Shown: positions 1-7,075 of the stretch, piece by piece
Numbering within the stretch: the first letter of the stretch is position 1
Layout of the letters: every line of letters begins with the position of its first letter
Source of the DNA: Bacteroidota bacterium
GTDB taxonomy: Bacteria > Bacteroidota > Bacteroidia > B-17B0 > Aurantibacillaceae
NCBI GenBank assembly: GCA_023433205.1
Contig: JAEZDS010000182.1
Span: 1-9,651, forward strand
Direction: 5' to 3'
Length of the DNA: 9,651 nt
The notes under the pieces: generated by a model
What the model saw: the letters and a program-made list of their open reading frames with translations, nothing else
Database searches by the model: none
Told to the model about the DNA's origin: nothing
Made by a program: the position numbers and the translations under genes

Positions 1-1188
1 ATCAAGGGCATGCTGGCTGGTATAGGTATTATTCTTATCATCAAACAGGTTCCGCACCTGGTTGGTTACGACAAAGATTATGAGGGCGACCTTGATTTTT
101 CACGGGCAAACGGGCAAAACAGCCTAACCGACCTGCAAAACATGTTCAACGATTTTTCGCCTGGTGCCGCGATAATCGGGATAGTTTCACTCATTATAGT
201 TTTTCTGGGAGAACGTTCCTGGTACAGAAACCACAAGGTGTTCTCTTTTATTCCTTCTGCTTTGATAGCCGTTATAGTTGGATCTGTTCTCACCGTCATT
301 TTCCGTGACTACTCCGGACTTGTTGTAACAGCTGAACACCTGGTGCGCCTGCCTGTGATTAATGATTTTGGAGATGTTCTGGTTGCGCTCACTACGCCCG
401 ATTTTTCGCATTGGAACAATCCAAAGTTCTGGGAAATTGCAGTAACCATTGCCATTGTTGCCAGCCTTGAATCACTGTTAAGTGTGGAGGCAGCTGACAA
501 GCTCGATCCTAAAAAAAGAGATTCAAATTCAAGCAAAGAACTGGTGGCCCAGGGAATCGGAAACATGACCTGCGGACTGCTTGGCGCCTTGCCTGTAACA
601 GCCGTAATTGTGAGGAGTTCGGCAAATATTAATGCAGGAGCCACTTCAAAGCTCAGCGCAATTTTTCATGCGGTACTCCTGCTCCTTTCCATATTATTTA
701 TACCAAACCTCCTTATGTTGATCCCTAATGCCGCCCTTGCAGGCATTCTGATCTTTACCGGTTACAAACTCACCAAACTGGAGTTGTTTACCCAGCATTA
801 TCGCCGCGGCCTTGATCAGTTTCTGCCTTTTGTGGTAACTATTGTGGTGATGCTGCTCACCGATCTGCTTAAAGGTGTGGGAGCCGGAATTATTGTTGCC
901 GTGTTCTTTATCCTCAGGTCTAACGTACGGGCGTCCTTTGAAGTTATTGAGGAAGAGGTAGACAACCGCAGGATCAGTATGATCAAACTTCCCCAGCACC
1001 TTACTTTTTTCAACAAAGGCTATCTGCTAAAACACCTCAAAAACATTAAGCCCGGCACTACCGTAATAATCGATGGTACCATTCTAAAAACGATGAACTC
1101 AGACGTGCGCGATGTGCTTGTTGATTTTGTGGATACAGCCCCCGAACGTAACCTGGAACTTCAATTCGTAAAATTTGAACTCGTATAA
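1..1188 (+). CDS. SulP family inorganic anion transporter (5' end outside window)
   Basis: An inner-membrane secondary transporter of the SulP (SLC26) family, which carries sulfate, bicarbonate or related anions. The frame is open through base 1 (Ile-Lys-Gly before the first ATG at 10), so the N-terminal part, roughly 120-130 residues judged from family length, lies outside; 395 residues are visible. The fragment shows several hydrophobic membrane spans and the conserved SulP core: an SVEAADKLDP segment near residue 161, then GIGNMTCGLLGALPVTA and an RSSANINAGA stretch at about residues 185-213. After the last span (about residues 275-305) comes a short cytoplasmic STAS-like domain of about 70 residues, shorter than usual and ending directly at the stop. 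The carbonic anhydrase gene begins only 7 nt downstream, which favours bicarbonate as substrate; that choice is inference, since sulfate cannot be excluded from sequence. Confidence 0.93.
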   Translation: MKGMLAGIGIILIIKQVPHLVGYDKDYEGDLDFSRANGQNSLTDLQNMFNDFSPGAAIIGIVSLIIVFLGERSWYRNHKVFSFIPSALIAVIVGSVLTVIFRDYSGLVVTAEHLVRLPVINDFGDVLVALTTPDFSHWNNPKFWEIAVTIAIVASLESLLSVEAADKLDPKKRDSNSSKELVAQGIGNMTCGLLGALPVTAVIVRSSANINAGATSKLSAIFHAVLLLLSILFIPNLLMLIPNAALAGILIFTGYKLTKLELFTQHYRRGLDQFLPFVVTIVVMLLTDLLKGVGAGIIVAVFFILRSNVRASFEVIEEEVDNRRISMIKLPQHLTFFNKGYLLKHLKNIKPGTTVIIDGTILKTMNSDVRDVLVDFVDTAPERNLELQFVKFELV

Positions 1189-1195
1189 ATAAAAG

Positions 1196-1846
1196 ATGAG
1201 CAATTCAAACGAAATGGAGAAATCCTACCAGCGTCTTTTAGACGGCAACAGACATTTTTCTCTTTCAAAAAAAATTGACGACCCCGAGTTTTTCAAAAAA
1301 CTCTCTCTGGGGCAGAAACCAGCATATCTGTGGATCGGCTGCAGCGACAGCCGCGTGCCCGCCAATGAGGTAACCGGCACCGAAAGCGGAGAGATCTTCG
1401 TACACAGGAACATTGCCAACATGATAGTGCATACCGACATGAACATGCTGTCGGTACTTGAGTATGCCGTTGTACACTTAGGTGTTCAACATGTTATAGT
1501 ATGCGGACATTATGGCTGCGGAGGTATCAGGGCGGCCATGAGCAATAACAATCACGGACTGGTTGATTTCTGGCTGGGAAACATAAAAGACGTGTACCTT
1601 AAACATGAAAAAGAGCTGGACGCCATAGCGGATGAAGACAGCAGGGCCGACCGTCTTACCGAACTAAATGTGATAGAACAGGTGCGAAATCTCGCCAAAA
1701 CCACCATAGTGCAGGAAGCCTGGAAGACCAGACCGCTGCACCTGCACGGTTGGGTTTACGGCATAAATAGCGGAGTGATCACTGATCTCAGTGTAATTCA
1801 TGATAATACTGAGGATATTGATGCCATTTACAGGTATAAACTTTGA
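1196..1846 (+). CDS. can: beta-class carbonic anhydrase
   Basis: A cytoplasmic zinc enzyme that interconverts CO2 and bicarbonate. The 216-residue length is normal for the bacterial beta class. All expected active-site residues are visible: the CSDSRVP motif gives zinc ligand Cys49 with the Asp51/Arg53 dyad, and HYGCGG supplies zinc ligands His105 and Cys108. The conserved segment GWVYGINSGVITDL (185-198) closes the fold. The N-terminal helix (EKSYQRLLDGNRHF) matches the family, so either the ATG used here or the ATG seven codons in would give a complete enzyme; the first is kept because it leaves just 7 nt after the SulP stop. No Shine-Dalgarno sequence is evident. Pairing with SulP suggests it converts imported bicarbonate, or captures CO2, on the cytoplasmic side. 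SulP-carbonic anhydrase neighbours and fusions are known in bacteria. Confidence 0.97.
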   Translation: MSNSNEMEKSYQRLLDGNRHFSLSKKIDDPEFFKKLSLGQKPAYLWIGCSDSRVPANEVTGTESGEIFVHRNIANMIVHTDMNMLSVLEYAVVHLGVQHVIVCGHYGCGGIRAAMSNNNHGLVDFWLGNIKDVYLKHEKELDAIADEDSRADRLTELNVIEQVRNLAKTTIVQEAWKTRPLHLHGWVYGINSGVITDLSVIHDNTEDIDAIYRYKL

Positions 1847-1866
1847 AGAAGGTCTTGTAAAATACT

Positions 1867-3012
1867 TTGAGAAAGGTTTTTACATTCATCCTGTTTTGTG
1901 TGGTGGCCGGGGCAACGGCCCAGTCACAAACAACTGAAACTCCTCCTGCCAATAAAAAGAGATTACTTGGGTTCAGAAGCCTGAGCGATACCATCAGCGA
2001 AGAAAAAAGCGGCATTTTTGTATTGCCTCTTATTTATTACACGCCCGATACACGCTGGGCATTCGGTGCGGCAGGTGTGTACTACTTTAAGATCGCCGCG
2101 GCAAACACAAACGAGAAAGACACCAGGATGTCAAACGTGCAGTTCCTTGCCGATTACACGCAGAACAGACAGCTGGATGTTTGGGGCCTGTGGAATATTT
2201 TTACCCGAAACGAGAACTATCTGCTTAAAGGTGAAGCGCGGTACCGTAATTTCCCCGACCGGTTTTACGGTATTGGCAACAATACCAGAAAAGAAGATTC
2301 CGAACTCTATTCGTACAGCCTGCTGAGTCTTAAAAATCTGGTGATGAAACAGCTGCGCCCCGCCTTTTTTGCAGGATTTGATTACCATATTGAAAAGGAA
2401 TACAATTTTTCATATAGCGACAATGGACTACTGCAGAGTGGTGCAGTAACGGGATACAACGGAGCTATTGGCTCGGCTCTTGGTCTGGTAGCTGTTTACG
2501 ACAACCGCGACAACGTAATTAATACCTACAGGGGCAGGCTCATAGAAGCTTCGTCGTACTTTTTTTCGCCTGTGCTGGGCAGTACCTTCGCATTCACCTA
2601 TTTTAATCTGTCTTACCACGATTTCTACAGGATAAGACACAAACACATTTTTGCAATCCAAACCAGGCTTAGGTTAGGAACCGGCAGTATTCCCTTTCTC
2701 GATATGTCAACTGCCGGCAACGACGACATGCTGCGCGGTTATGCAAAAAACAGGTTTCGCGATCACAACTTTGCCGGCACTCAGGTTGAATACCGCTTCC
2801 CGCTGTTCTGGCGCTTTGGCGGCGTGGCCTTTGCCGGTGTTGGAGATGTGTTCAGAAAGCCCGCTGACCTTGAATTCCGTTTGCTGAAATATTCCATTGG
2901 CGGAGGTTTGCGGTTTGTTATCAACCCGGCTGAACGGCTCAATGTGCGGCTTGATTACGGCTACGGACGCGAAGGGGGCCATTTTTATTTTGTAGTTGCC
3001 GAAGCATTCTGA
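1867..3012 (+). CDS. Omp85/BamA-TamA type outer-membrane barrel protein (surface antigen D15 domain)
   Basis: Predicted 381-residue outer-membrane beta-barrel. A signal peptide occupies residues 1-18 (hydrophobic core FTFILFCVVAG, cleavage likely after ATA). Alternating amphipathic strands fill the rest. The LRGY motif (289-292) with the following Asn-Arg is the Omp85 loop-6 signature, the C-terminal GGGLRF...RLDYGYG region resembles the D15 domain, and the chain ends in Phe as barrel proteins do. There is no room for POTRA domains, so this is a stand-alone barrel rather than a BamA orthologue. The start must be TTG: an in-frame TAA lies at 1858-1860, only AAT and ACT come between, and the next in-frame Met is residue 88, which would remove the signal peptide. 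It starts 20 nt after the carbonic anhydrase stop and is probably in the same transcript. Cargo or function is unknown. Confidence 0.87.
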   Translation: MRKVFTFILFCVVAGATAQSQTTETPPANKKRLLGFRSLSDTISEEKSGIFVLPLIYYTPDTRWAFGAAGVYYFKIAAANTNEKDTRMSNVQFLADYTQNRQLDVWGLWNIFTRNENYLLKGEARYRNFPDRFYGIGNNTRKEDSELYSYSLLSLKNLVMKQLRPAFFAGFDYHIEKEYNFSYSDNGLLQSGAVTGYNGAIGSALGLVAVYDNRDNVINTYRGRLIEASSYFFSPVLGSTFAFTYFNLSYHDFYRIRHKHIFAIQTRLRLGTGSIPFLDMSTAGNDDMLRGYAKNRFRDHNFAGTQVEYRFPLFWRFGGVAFAGVGDVFRKPADLEFRLLKYSIGGGLRFVINPAERLNVRLDYGYGREGGHFYFVVAEAF

Positions 3013-3042
3013 CCATCTGAAAAAATAAATCTACATTAGCGC

Positions 3043-3813
3043 ATGAAAACAGTGCTGATAACAGGCAGTACCAGCGGTATAGGGCTGGGAATAGCGACCG
3101 AATTCGCGAAAACACAGCAGTATAATATTGTCTTTAACGGACTTGAAAAAGAGGGTCCAGAAATTTCAGCCGCAATCGGCAGCAAATACAAAATACAAAC
3201 GCTCTTCTCTGATGCCAATATGCTGCAGCCAGATGCCCTGCGCAACATGGTATCAGCAGGGCAACAAAAATTTGGCTCAGTTGATGTGCTTATTAATAAC
3301 GCCGGCATACAGCATGTAGCGCCGGTTGAAACATTCCCCGATGAAAAATGGCAGGCTATTATCGGCATCAATCTCAACTCAGCGTTTTATCTCTCAAAAG
3401 CAGTATGGCCGCTGATGAAAGAAAAAAAGTTCGGGCGCATCATTAATATTGCCTCAGCTCACGGCCTTGTAGCCAGCGAATTCAAAAGCGCCTATGTGGC
3501 CAGTAAACACGGTATTGTGGGGCTTACCAAAACCCTAGCGCTTGAAGGTGCTCCTTTTAACATTACCTGTAATGCCATTTGCCCGGGTTATGTGCGCACA
3601 CCACTCGTTGAAAAACAGATCGCAGACCAGGCAAAGGCCCATCAGCTTAGTGAATCGGAGGTGATAAGCAAAGTAATGTTGCAGAAACAGGCTGTAAAAG
3701 AGTTTATCAGCGTAGAAACACTGGGAAAAGTTGCGCTTTTCCTTTGTGGTGAAGCTGCTTCAGCCATTACCGGAACGGCCCTGCCGGTTGACGGTGGGTG
3801 GAGCGCCCAGTAA
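3043..3813 (+). CDS. bdhA: 3-hydroxybutyrate dehydrogenase (short-chain dehydrogenase/reductase)
   Basis: Cytoplasmic NAD-dependent enzyme that oxidises (R)-3-hydroxybutyrate to acetoacetate, used in polyhydroxybutyrate or ketone-body metabolism. The 256-residue length is normal. Cofactor motif TGSTSGIG is at 7-14, NNAG at 85-88, and the catalytic Ser138, Tyr151 and Lys155 are present. Residues known to bind substrate in 3-hydroxybutyrate dehydrogenases are found at matching places: Gln90 (IQHVAP), His140 (SAHG), Lys148 and Gln192 (VEKQIA). The position often occupied by Trp in the substrate lid is Tyr183 here (PGYVRTP). The C-terminus GTALPVDGGW is typical of the family. The gene follows the barrel gene by 30 nt without a terminator and precedes a hairpin with a T-run, so it may be the last gene of the operon. 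No CoA-transferase or thiolase neighbour is visible. Confidence 0.93.
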   Translation: MKTVLITGSTSGIGLGIATEFAKTQQYNIVFNGLEKEGPEISAAIGSKYKIQTLFSDANMLQPDALRNMVSAGQQKFGSVDVLINNAGIQHVAPVETFPDEKWQAIIGINLNSAFYLSKAVWPLMKEKKFGRIINIASAHGLVASEFKSAYVASKHGIVGLTKTLALEGAPFNITCNAICPGYVRTPLVEKQIADQAKAHQLSESEVISKVMLQKQAVKEFISVETLGKVALFLCGEAASAITGTALPVDGGWSAQ

Positions 3814-3831
3814 CAATGTATCGTTTTCTTC

Positions 3832-3858
3832 CCATGCTGGAAGCTGGCATGGCTTTTT
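3832..3858 (+). terminator. putative rho-independent terminator after bdhA
   Basis: CCATGC (3832-3837) pairs with GCATGG (3847-3852) around a 9-nt loop, followed at once by C and five T's (3854-3858). It begins 18 nt after the bdhA stop and probably ends the SulP-CA-barrel-bdhA transcript. The six-pair stem is modest in strength. Confidence 0.6.
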
Positions 3859-3884
3859 GAGTATATATTTCCATACTTATTTCC

Positions 3885-4358
3885 ATGAAAAAAACATTTT
3901 TACTCCTGCTGTGCGTTATTTCAGCGTTAAATATTTCCGCTCAAAAACCCGCAATAGTCGCCAATGATAAACCAGGCTGGCACAAGATAGGCGAAACAAC
4001 TGTTGAATTTACTAAAGACTACGACGAACTGGGCGTCCTTCTCGCGAACCGTTTTTCAGCGCTGAAGTTTATTGTAGGGGATGTGCCGGTTGAAATACTT
4101 GATGTAGAGGTCTACTTCAAAGAAGGAGACAAACAATCTCTGAAAATTGGCCAGACCCTGAAAAAAGCAGGTAGTGAAAGCAAGGTAATTGATCTTAAAG
4201 GAGGAGCCGAACGTACAATTGATAAAATAGCCTTTCATTATAAAACAGTGCCCAACAACAAAGACAAAAAAGCGAGGATAGAGATCTGGGGCAAAAAGAC
4301 AAATGCGGAGAAGGAAAAGTCGCAAAAAGAAGGGTCTAAGAAGACCTCTCTCAACTAA
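3885..4358 (+). CDS. small secreted protein, DUF2541-like
   Basis: A 157-residue exported protein of unknown function. Residues 1-19 form a signal peptide (MKK, hydrophobic FLLLLCVISAL, cleavage probably at ISA-Q). Cys10 sits within LLLLC, which lacks the small residue a lipobox needs, so it is unlikely to be a lipoprotein. The mature part has a WHKIGETTVEF strand, a region A59-VYFK78 (ALKFIVGDVPVEILDVEVYF), a conserved-looking VIDLKGGAERTIDKIAFHY stretch (101-119) and an IEIWGKK strand (132-138). This VYFK / ID-K-I-F / IEIWG pattern resembles the E. coli YaaI (DUF2541) family by memory; this was not tested by search. The C-terminal 20 residues are rich in Lys, Glu and Ser and probably disordered. 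It lies downstream of the bdhA terminator and seems to be a separate unit. A TATATTTC sequence at 3864-3871 resembles a -7 box but is very close to the ATG. Confidence 0.75.
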   Translation: MKKTFLLLLCVISALNISAQKPAIVANDKPGWHKIGETTVEFTKDYDELGVLLANRFSALKFIVGDVPVEILDVEVYFKEGDKQSLKIGQTLKKAGSESKVIDLKGGAERTIDKIAFHYKTVPNNKDKKARIEIWGKKTNAEKEKSQKEGSKKTSLN

Positions 4359-4432
4359 GCGAAACGACCTATTCTTCACTTTCAATTTGACGGTAAGCTT
4401 AAACTCTGTACATCAATCTCCTGTGCAAATTA

Positions 4433-5605
4433 CTAGTTTACAACCACTCTATAATATTCAATCCTATTGCTTGTTTGGATTGATAGTATATACAGGCCTT
4501 TTCCCAGGTTCTTGAAATCTAGTGTGGTTGCCCCGCCTTCAACTGCACCCCCTTCTCCAGTATAAACAGTCAAACCATTGATATCTGTCAATCTAATAAT
4601 TCCTTGAAGCGGTAATCCAGCTATATGTAGAAACCTGTTTGTTATGGAAGGATACACTTTAATTTCCTGGGAATCCTGAGTATGTACATTAGAACACGCT
4701 GCTGAAATAACCCGTGATAATGTGTCAACATAACAATCATGATCAACCATGAGAGTGACAGTGTAAGTTCCTGCCACATCATAATTATGAGTGACCGTGT
4801 CGGTATTAAGTCCTTTGCCGGAGAATGTGGCACCATCCCCAAAGTCCCACGTGATCAACGGCTTCTCTGCACAATTATCGCAACGCTGGTAATCGACACC
4901 TACTTTGAGCTGATTGCAGCTAATGGAGTGATGGATGTTGTATGCTGACTTTGGAGTCTGCAGCAAATAGCTGCTTACAAAGTTAGGTAACTCGAAATTG
5001 GTCTTAGCAGGCGCAATTAACAGTCCATTTACATTATAGCCACATGAAGCACCTTTTTTGTTAGGATTATTGATCACTGAAAGTTCACTATTCAAACAAT
5101 TCGCTACGTATATTTTACCGTTAGGAGCAAGCTGCATCCCAGTACTTTTGCTGACTGGAATAAGAAACCGGGAATTTAAGATCAGTGAGTCCACCCCCGA
5201 AGTGAGGTCCCACTGAATAAGGTTTACAAAAGACGCCTCAAAAGGTGCAACATATAGCTTGCTGCCGTCTGGTGAAAATTCACCACTTACACTGCCTTCC
5301 AAAACATTGTTTGATAATACTAGTGCATTTGATATTTCCCCCGTCTTGTTGTTGAAATCATATAGTACAACTGCCGGTGTGTCAACGGAAAATACAGCCA
5401 TTTTTTTACCATCCGGCGAAAACTTCAGATAGCCATGCGGGCTACCGGCAAGTGCTTGGGATTCATTAATTTTAAAAAGGCCAGTGGCAGTCAGCTTGTA
5501 ACTAATGAAATGATCCGTTGACAATTTTCGAACTACAATCCAAGTGTCGCGCATATTGCAGTGTAGTACGCCCGCCACATGTGAGGCAACATTTAGAGCC
5601 GCCAT
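4433..5605 (-). CDS. C-terminal part of a frameshifted secreted protein: beta-propeller repeats, PKD domain, T9SS sorting domain
   Basis: This 390-residue frame continues the protein that begins at 6021; the two overlap in different frames (5593-5605). The ATG at 5605-5603 has no signal peptide after it and falls inside a conserved region, so it is probably not a true start. Order of parts: propeller-like repeats with SPDGKKMAVFS (63-73), SPDGSKLYVAPF (111-122) and APNGKIYVAN (160-169); a Cys-containing linker; a PKD domain at about 235-302 containing WDFGDGATFSGKG, HNYDVAGTYTVTLMV; and a T9SS type A sorting domain at about 315-390 (KVYPS, ITDINGLTVYTG-like strand, GKGLYILSI, final YYRVVVN). 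In a Bacteroidota cell this would be exported by Sec, then carried across the outer membrane by T9SS and attached or released. No catalytic residues are recognised. Base composition appears more AT-rich than the neighbours by eye. Confidence 0.82.
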   Translation of the reverse strand: MAALNVASHVAGVLHCNMRDTWIVVRKLSTDHFISYKLTATGLFKINESQALAGSPHGYLKFSPDGKKMAVFSVDTPAVVLYDFNNKTGEISNALVLSNNVLEGSVSGEFSPDGSKLYVAPFEASFVNLIQWDLTSGVDSLILNSRFLIPVSKSTGMQLAPNGKIYVANCLNSELSVINNPNKKGASCGYNVNGLLIAPAKTNFELPNFVSSYLLQTPKSAYNIHHSISCNQLKVGVDYQRCDNCAEKPLITWDFGDGATFSGKGLNTDTVTHNYDVAGTYTVTLMVDHDCYVDTLSRVISAACSNVHTQDSQEIKVYPSITNRFLHIAGLPLQGIIRLTDINGLTVYTGEGGAVEGGATTLDFKNLGKGLYILSIQTSNRIEYYRVVVN

Positions 5606-6021
5606 GACATTTTTTTGACTGCATATCCAATGTTCGAGTCTATTATTGTGTACATCAGTGCTGGAGTACCTTCTGTACGAGGATGAAACAAGTAATAGAA
5701 TCCCGGATTATCCGGCATTTTTGCAAATAATAAACACTGTCTTGCCGAGGAGTTTCCACTCAACGAAATTGGTAGTTTGGCGCCTGTCGGTCCGAATATT
5801 GAAGATCCGTCCGAATAAAGTAGTAAATTTCCTGCCGTATCGGATATTGACGCACTACTATGGAGAACGTTGAAATCTAAGAATGCAACATCCGGAGGTG
5901 AGGTATTGAAATCTAACCTCACACCCTGCCCTGGATATCCAAAAAACCAATGGTTAGCTTGCTTCTGCGATATACTTACATTGCAAGCAGCAATTAAACC
6001 TATTATGAGCAAATATTTCAT
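5593..6021 (-). CDS. N-terminal part of the same frameshifted secreted T9SS/PKD protein
   Basis: A 142-residue frame with a signal peptide (MKYLLIIGLIAACNVSIS, cleavage near residue 18-20), then HWFFGYPGQGVRLDFNTSPP and SSASISDTAGNLLLYSDG. This is the usual opening of large Bacteroidota propeller/PKD/T9SS proteins, which show a W-FG...G-DF start and an SISD-GNLLFY-DG motif. The family continues with a YYIF-type strand (here FYYLFHP, 108-114), and a YTIID-G-AV-K segment (124-137). At that point the frame runs into a stop after K137-MSWRL. Adding one A to the seven-A run gives K137-N-V-M and joins the 390-residue frame downstream, making a single 529-residue protein. Listed separately because the sequence as given encodes two frames; the intact gene would span 4433-6021. 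Confidence 0.8.
   Translation of the reverse strand: MKYLLIIGLIAACNVSISQKQANHWFFGYPGQGVRLDFNTSPPDVAFLDFNVLHSSASISDTAGNLLLYSDGSSIFGPTGAKLPISLSGNSSARQCLLFAKMPDNPGFYYLFHPRTEGTPALMYTIIDSNIGYAVKKMSWRL
5610..5616 (-). other. homopolymer frameshift site (A7 in the coding strand)
   Basis: Seven T's on the + strand read as GTC AAA AAA ATG in the N-terminal frame. One extra A, a -1 ribosomal shift or transcript slippage gives GTC AAA AAA AAT GTC, which enters the downstream frame with the expected family sequence. The codon before the run ends in C, so it is not a perfect X-XXY-YYZ slippery heptamer. A sequencing or assembly indel is the simplest explanation, with recent mutation or slippage as alternatives. 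Confidence 0.75.
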
Positions 6022-6139
6022 ACTTGTAAAAGGAAATTTTAATGCCAGAATCTGCCGTGGTCAAACCATTAAAAACCCTAAACAATATCAAAAAAACAGC
6101 GAAGGTGGTCGCAGACAAGAACGGATTCTGCATTACTAG

Positions 6140-6189
6140 AAAGTCCTGATCCGCCTGATTATAACCACATCAGAAGAATCAGGACTTTT
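6140..6189 (-). terminator. nested inverted repeat, likely terminator of the stress-protein gene
   Basis: AAAGTCCTGAT (6140-6150) is perfectly complementary to ATCAGGACTTT (6178-6188), an 11-pair stem. Inside it, CTGAT (6155-6159) pairs with ATCAG (6169-6173), giving a second stacked stem. It starts 9 bases beyond the stop of the gene at 6198-6740. Each strand ends in a short T-run (TTT, TTTT), so it could act in both directions, but no + strand gene lies just upstream. Confidence 0.65.
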
Positions 6190-6197
6190 ACCGAACA

Positions 6198-6740
6198 CTA
6201 ATGCGTATACACATCCTCGGCCTTGTGGTTCCGCCAGTGGTTCTCAAAGTGTTTAGCGTCTTCCTCGTTTTTGGGATGTACACCCATTACGATCTTTCCG
6301 CTTTTTAGTCCTTCCTCGTATCGTTTTGCGCGATCTTCAGGAATTCCCCAGCCAACCAGGGCGCCAATGAGTCCGCCCGTAATACCGCCGGCTCCGGCTC
6401 CGGCCAAACCAGCAGCAATGGGTCCGGCAATAACCAGCCCCAGACCAGGAAGCACAATGCTGGTACCTACTGCGGCCACCACCCCGGCAATGGCGCCAAG
6501 CGCGCCGCCAATGGCTGAACCAGTGCCAAGGCCTTCCACTGCTTTGTTACCCAGATCACTGTCAGCCTTACCAGACTTGTCGGAAGAGAAATGTTTTTTT
6601 CTGGTGTCGTCAGACATTATAACATTCACGTCGTCTTTGCTGTAACCTCTCTCATGAAGGGAGCTGTACGCTTTTTCCGCGCTTTCACGGTCACTGAACA
6701 TGCCGGTGAGCAGGGGTTTTCTGTAAGTTGTTGTTTCCAT
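6198..6740 (-). CDS. general stress protein 17M-like (YflT-type) protein with glycine-rich membrane segment
   Basis: A 180-residue protein in three parts. Residues 9-45 (LLTGMFSDRESAEKAYSSLHERGYSKDDVNVIM) look like the small alpha/beta domain of general-stress proteins such as Bacillus GsiB-neighbour YflT/17M, in which a helix pairs with strands. Residues 70-132 are very rich in Gly and Ala with GxxxG-type spacing (GTGSAIGGALGAIAG, GLAGAGAGGITGGLIG) and are hydrophobic, so they likely form a glycine-zipper hairpin in a membrane. Residues 133-180 are polar, with a KIVMGVHPKNEEDAKHFENHW segment that would be a second strand-helix unit. Function is unknown; a stress role is inferred from similarity. 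The ATG begins METTTYRKPLLTG and no upstream in-frame alternative is better. A TATAAT hexamer lies 22 nt upstream (6768-6763) with no clear partner element. Confidence 0.8.
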   Translation of the reverse strand: METTTYRKPLLTGMFSDRESAEKAYSSLHERGYSKDDVNVIMSDDTRKKHFSSDKSGKADSDLGNKAVEGLGTGSAIGGALGAIAGVVAAVGTSIVLPGLGLVIAGPIAAGLAGAGAGGITGGLIGALVGWGIPEDRAKRYEEGLKSGKIVMGVHPKNEEDAKHFENHWRNHKAEDVYTH

Positions 6741-7010
6741 ACTTTAATAATTTTAAGGAGTTATTATAGTATGTTGCAGTAAATCTGATGCCAGCACAAC
6801 ATTATCAGGGATCAACTCCAAATACCGGGAATTTGCACACATAATGATTTTAGCCGCAGATTAAAAAGAAAAAGGATTAATTCACTCTATTGCCTTCTTG
6901 GCCCGAAGCTCTTATGGCGGAAAGGCTGTGCTGCCCCTTCCATTGTAATATGCAGGTTCTGCTGAAATATAGAGTTGGCCGGCTGCAAACAAAGCTGGGC
7001 CTGAGGACCT
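6741..7010. other. intergenic stretch without a recognisable gene
   Basis: The stretch between the stress-protein start and the cold-shock terminators holds the promoter region of the former (TATAAT at 6768-6763, - strand). The rest, especially 6890-7010, is richer in G and C than the flanks yet has only very short frames on either strand. No TAnnTTTG box, tRNA or strong hairpin was seen. It may contain a decayed gene end or a small RNA, but nothing supports naming one. Confidence 0.5.
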
Positions 7011-7040
7011 AAAAAAAAGAGCATCCTTTTGGAACGCTCT
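7011..7040 (-). terminator. rho-independent terminator, distal of two after the cold-shock gene
   Basis: On the - strand AGAGCGTTCC, loop AAAA, GGATGCTCT forms a stem with a small internal asymmetry, followed by a run of T's (complement of A's 7011-7018). It lies about 35 nt past the cold-shock stop and reads as a standard terminator. Confidence 0.82.
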
Positions 7041-7044
7041 CTTT

Positions 7045-7064
7045 AAAACAGACCCTGAGGTCTG
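7045..7064 (-). terminator. first terminator after the cold-shock gene
   Basis: On the - strand CAGACC, tetraloop TCAG, GGTCTG is a perfect six-pair hairpin followed by TTTT (complement of 7045-7048). It begins 11 nt after the stop. With the hairpin at 7011-7040 it makes a tandem double terminator. Confidence 0.65.
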
Positions 7065-7075
7065 AAGTGCTGGTA

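Noticed and set aside
4332..4347. Hairpin GGGTCT-AAGA-AGACCT at the end of the DUF2541-like gene, considered as a terminator
   Set aside because: It lies within the coding region and has no T-run after it on either strand.
6223..6645. Long 140-codon frame on the + strand opposite the stress gene
   Set aside because: Pro/Ala-rich antisense shadow of the Gly/Ala-rich segment; no family features.
6887..6943. An 18-codon frame on the - strand in the gap before the stress gene
   Set aside because: Too short, no start context or promoter, and no recognisable motif; adjacent frames look equally plausible.
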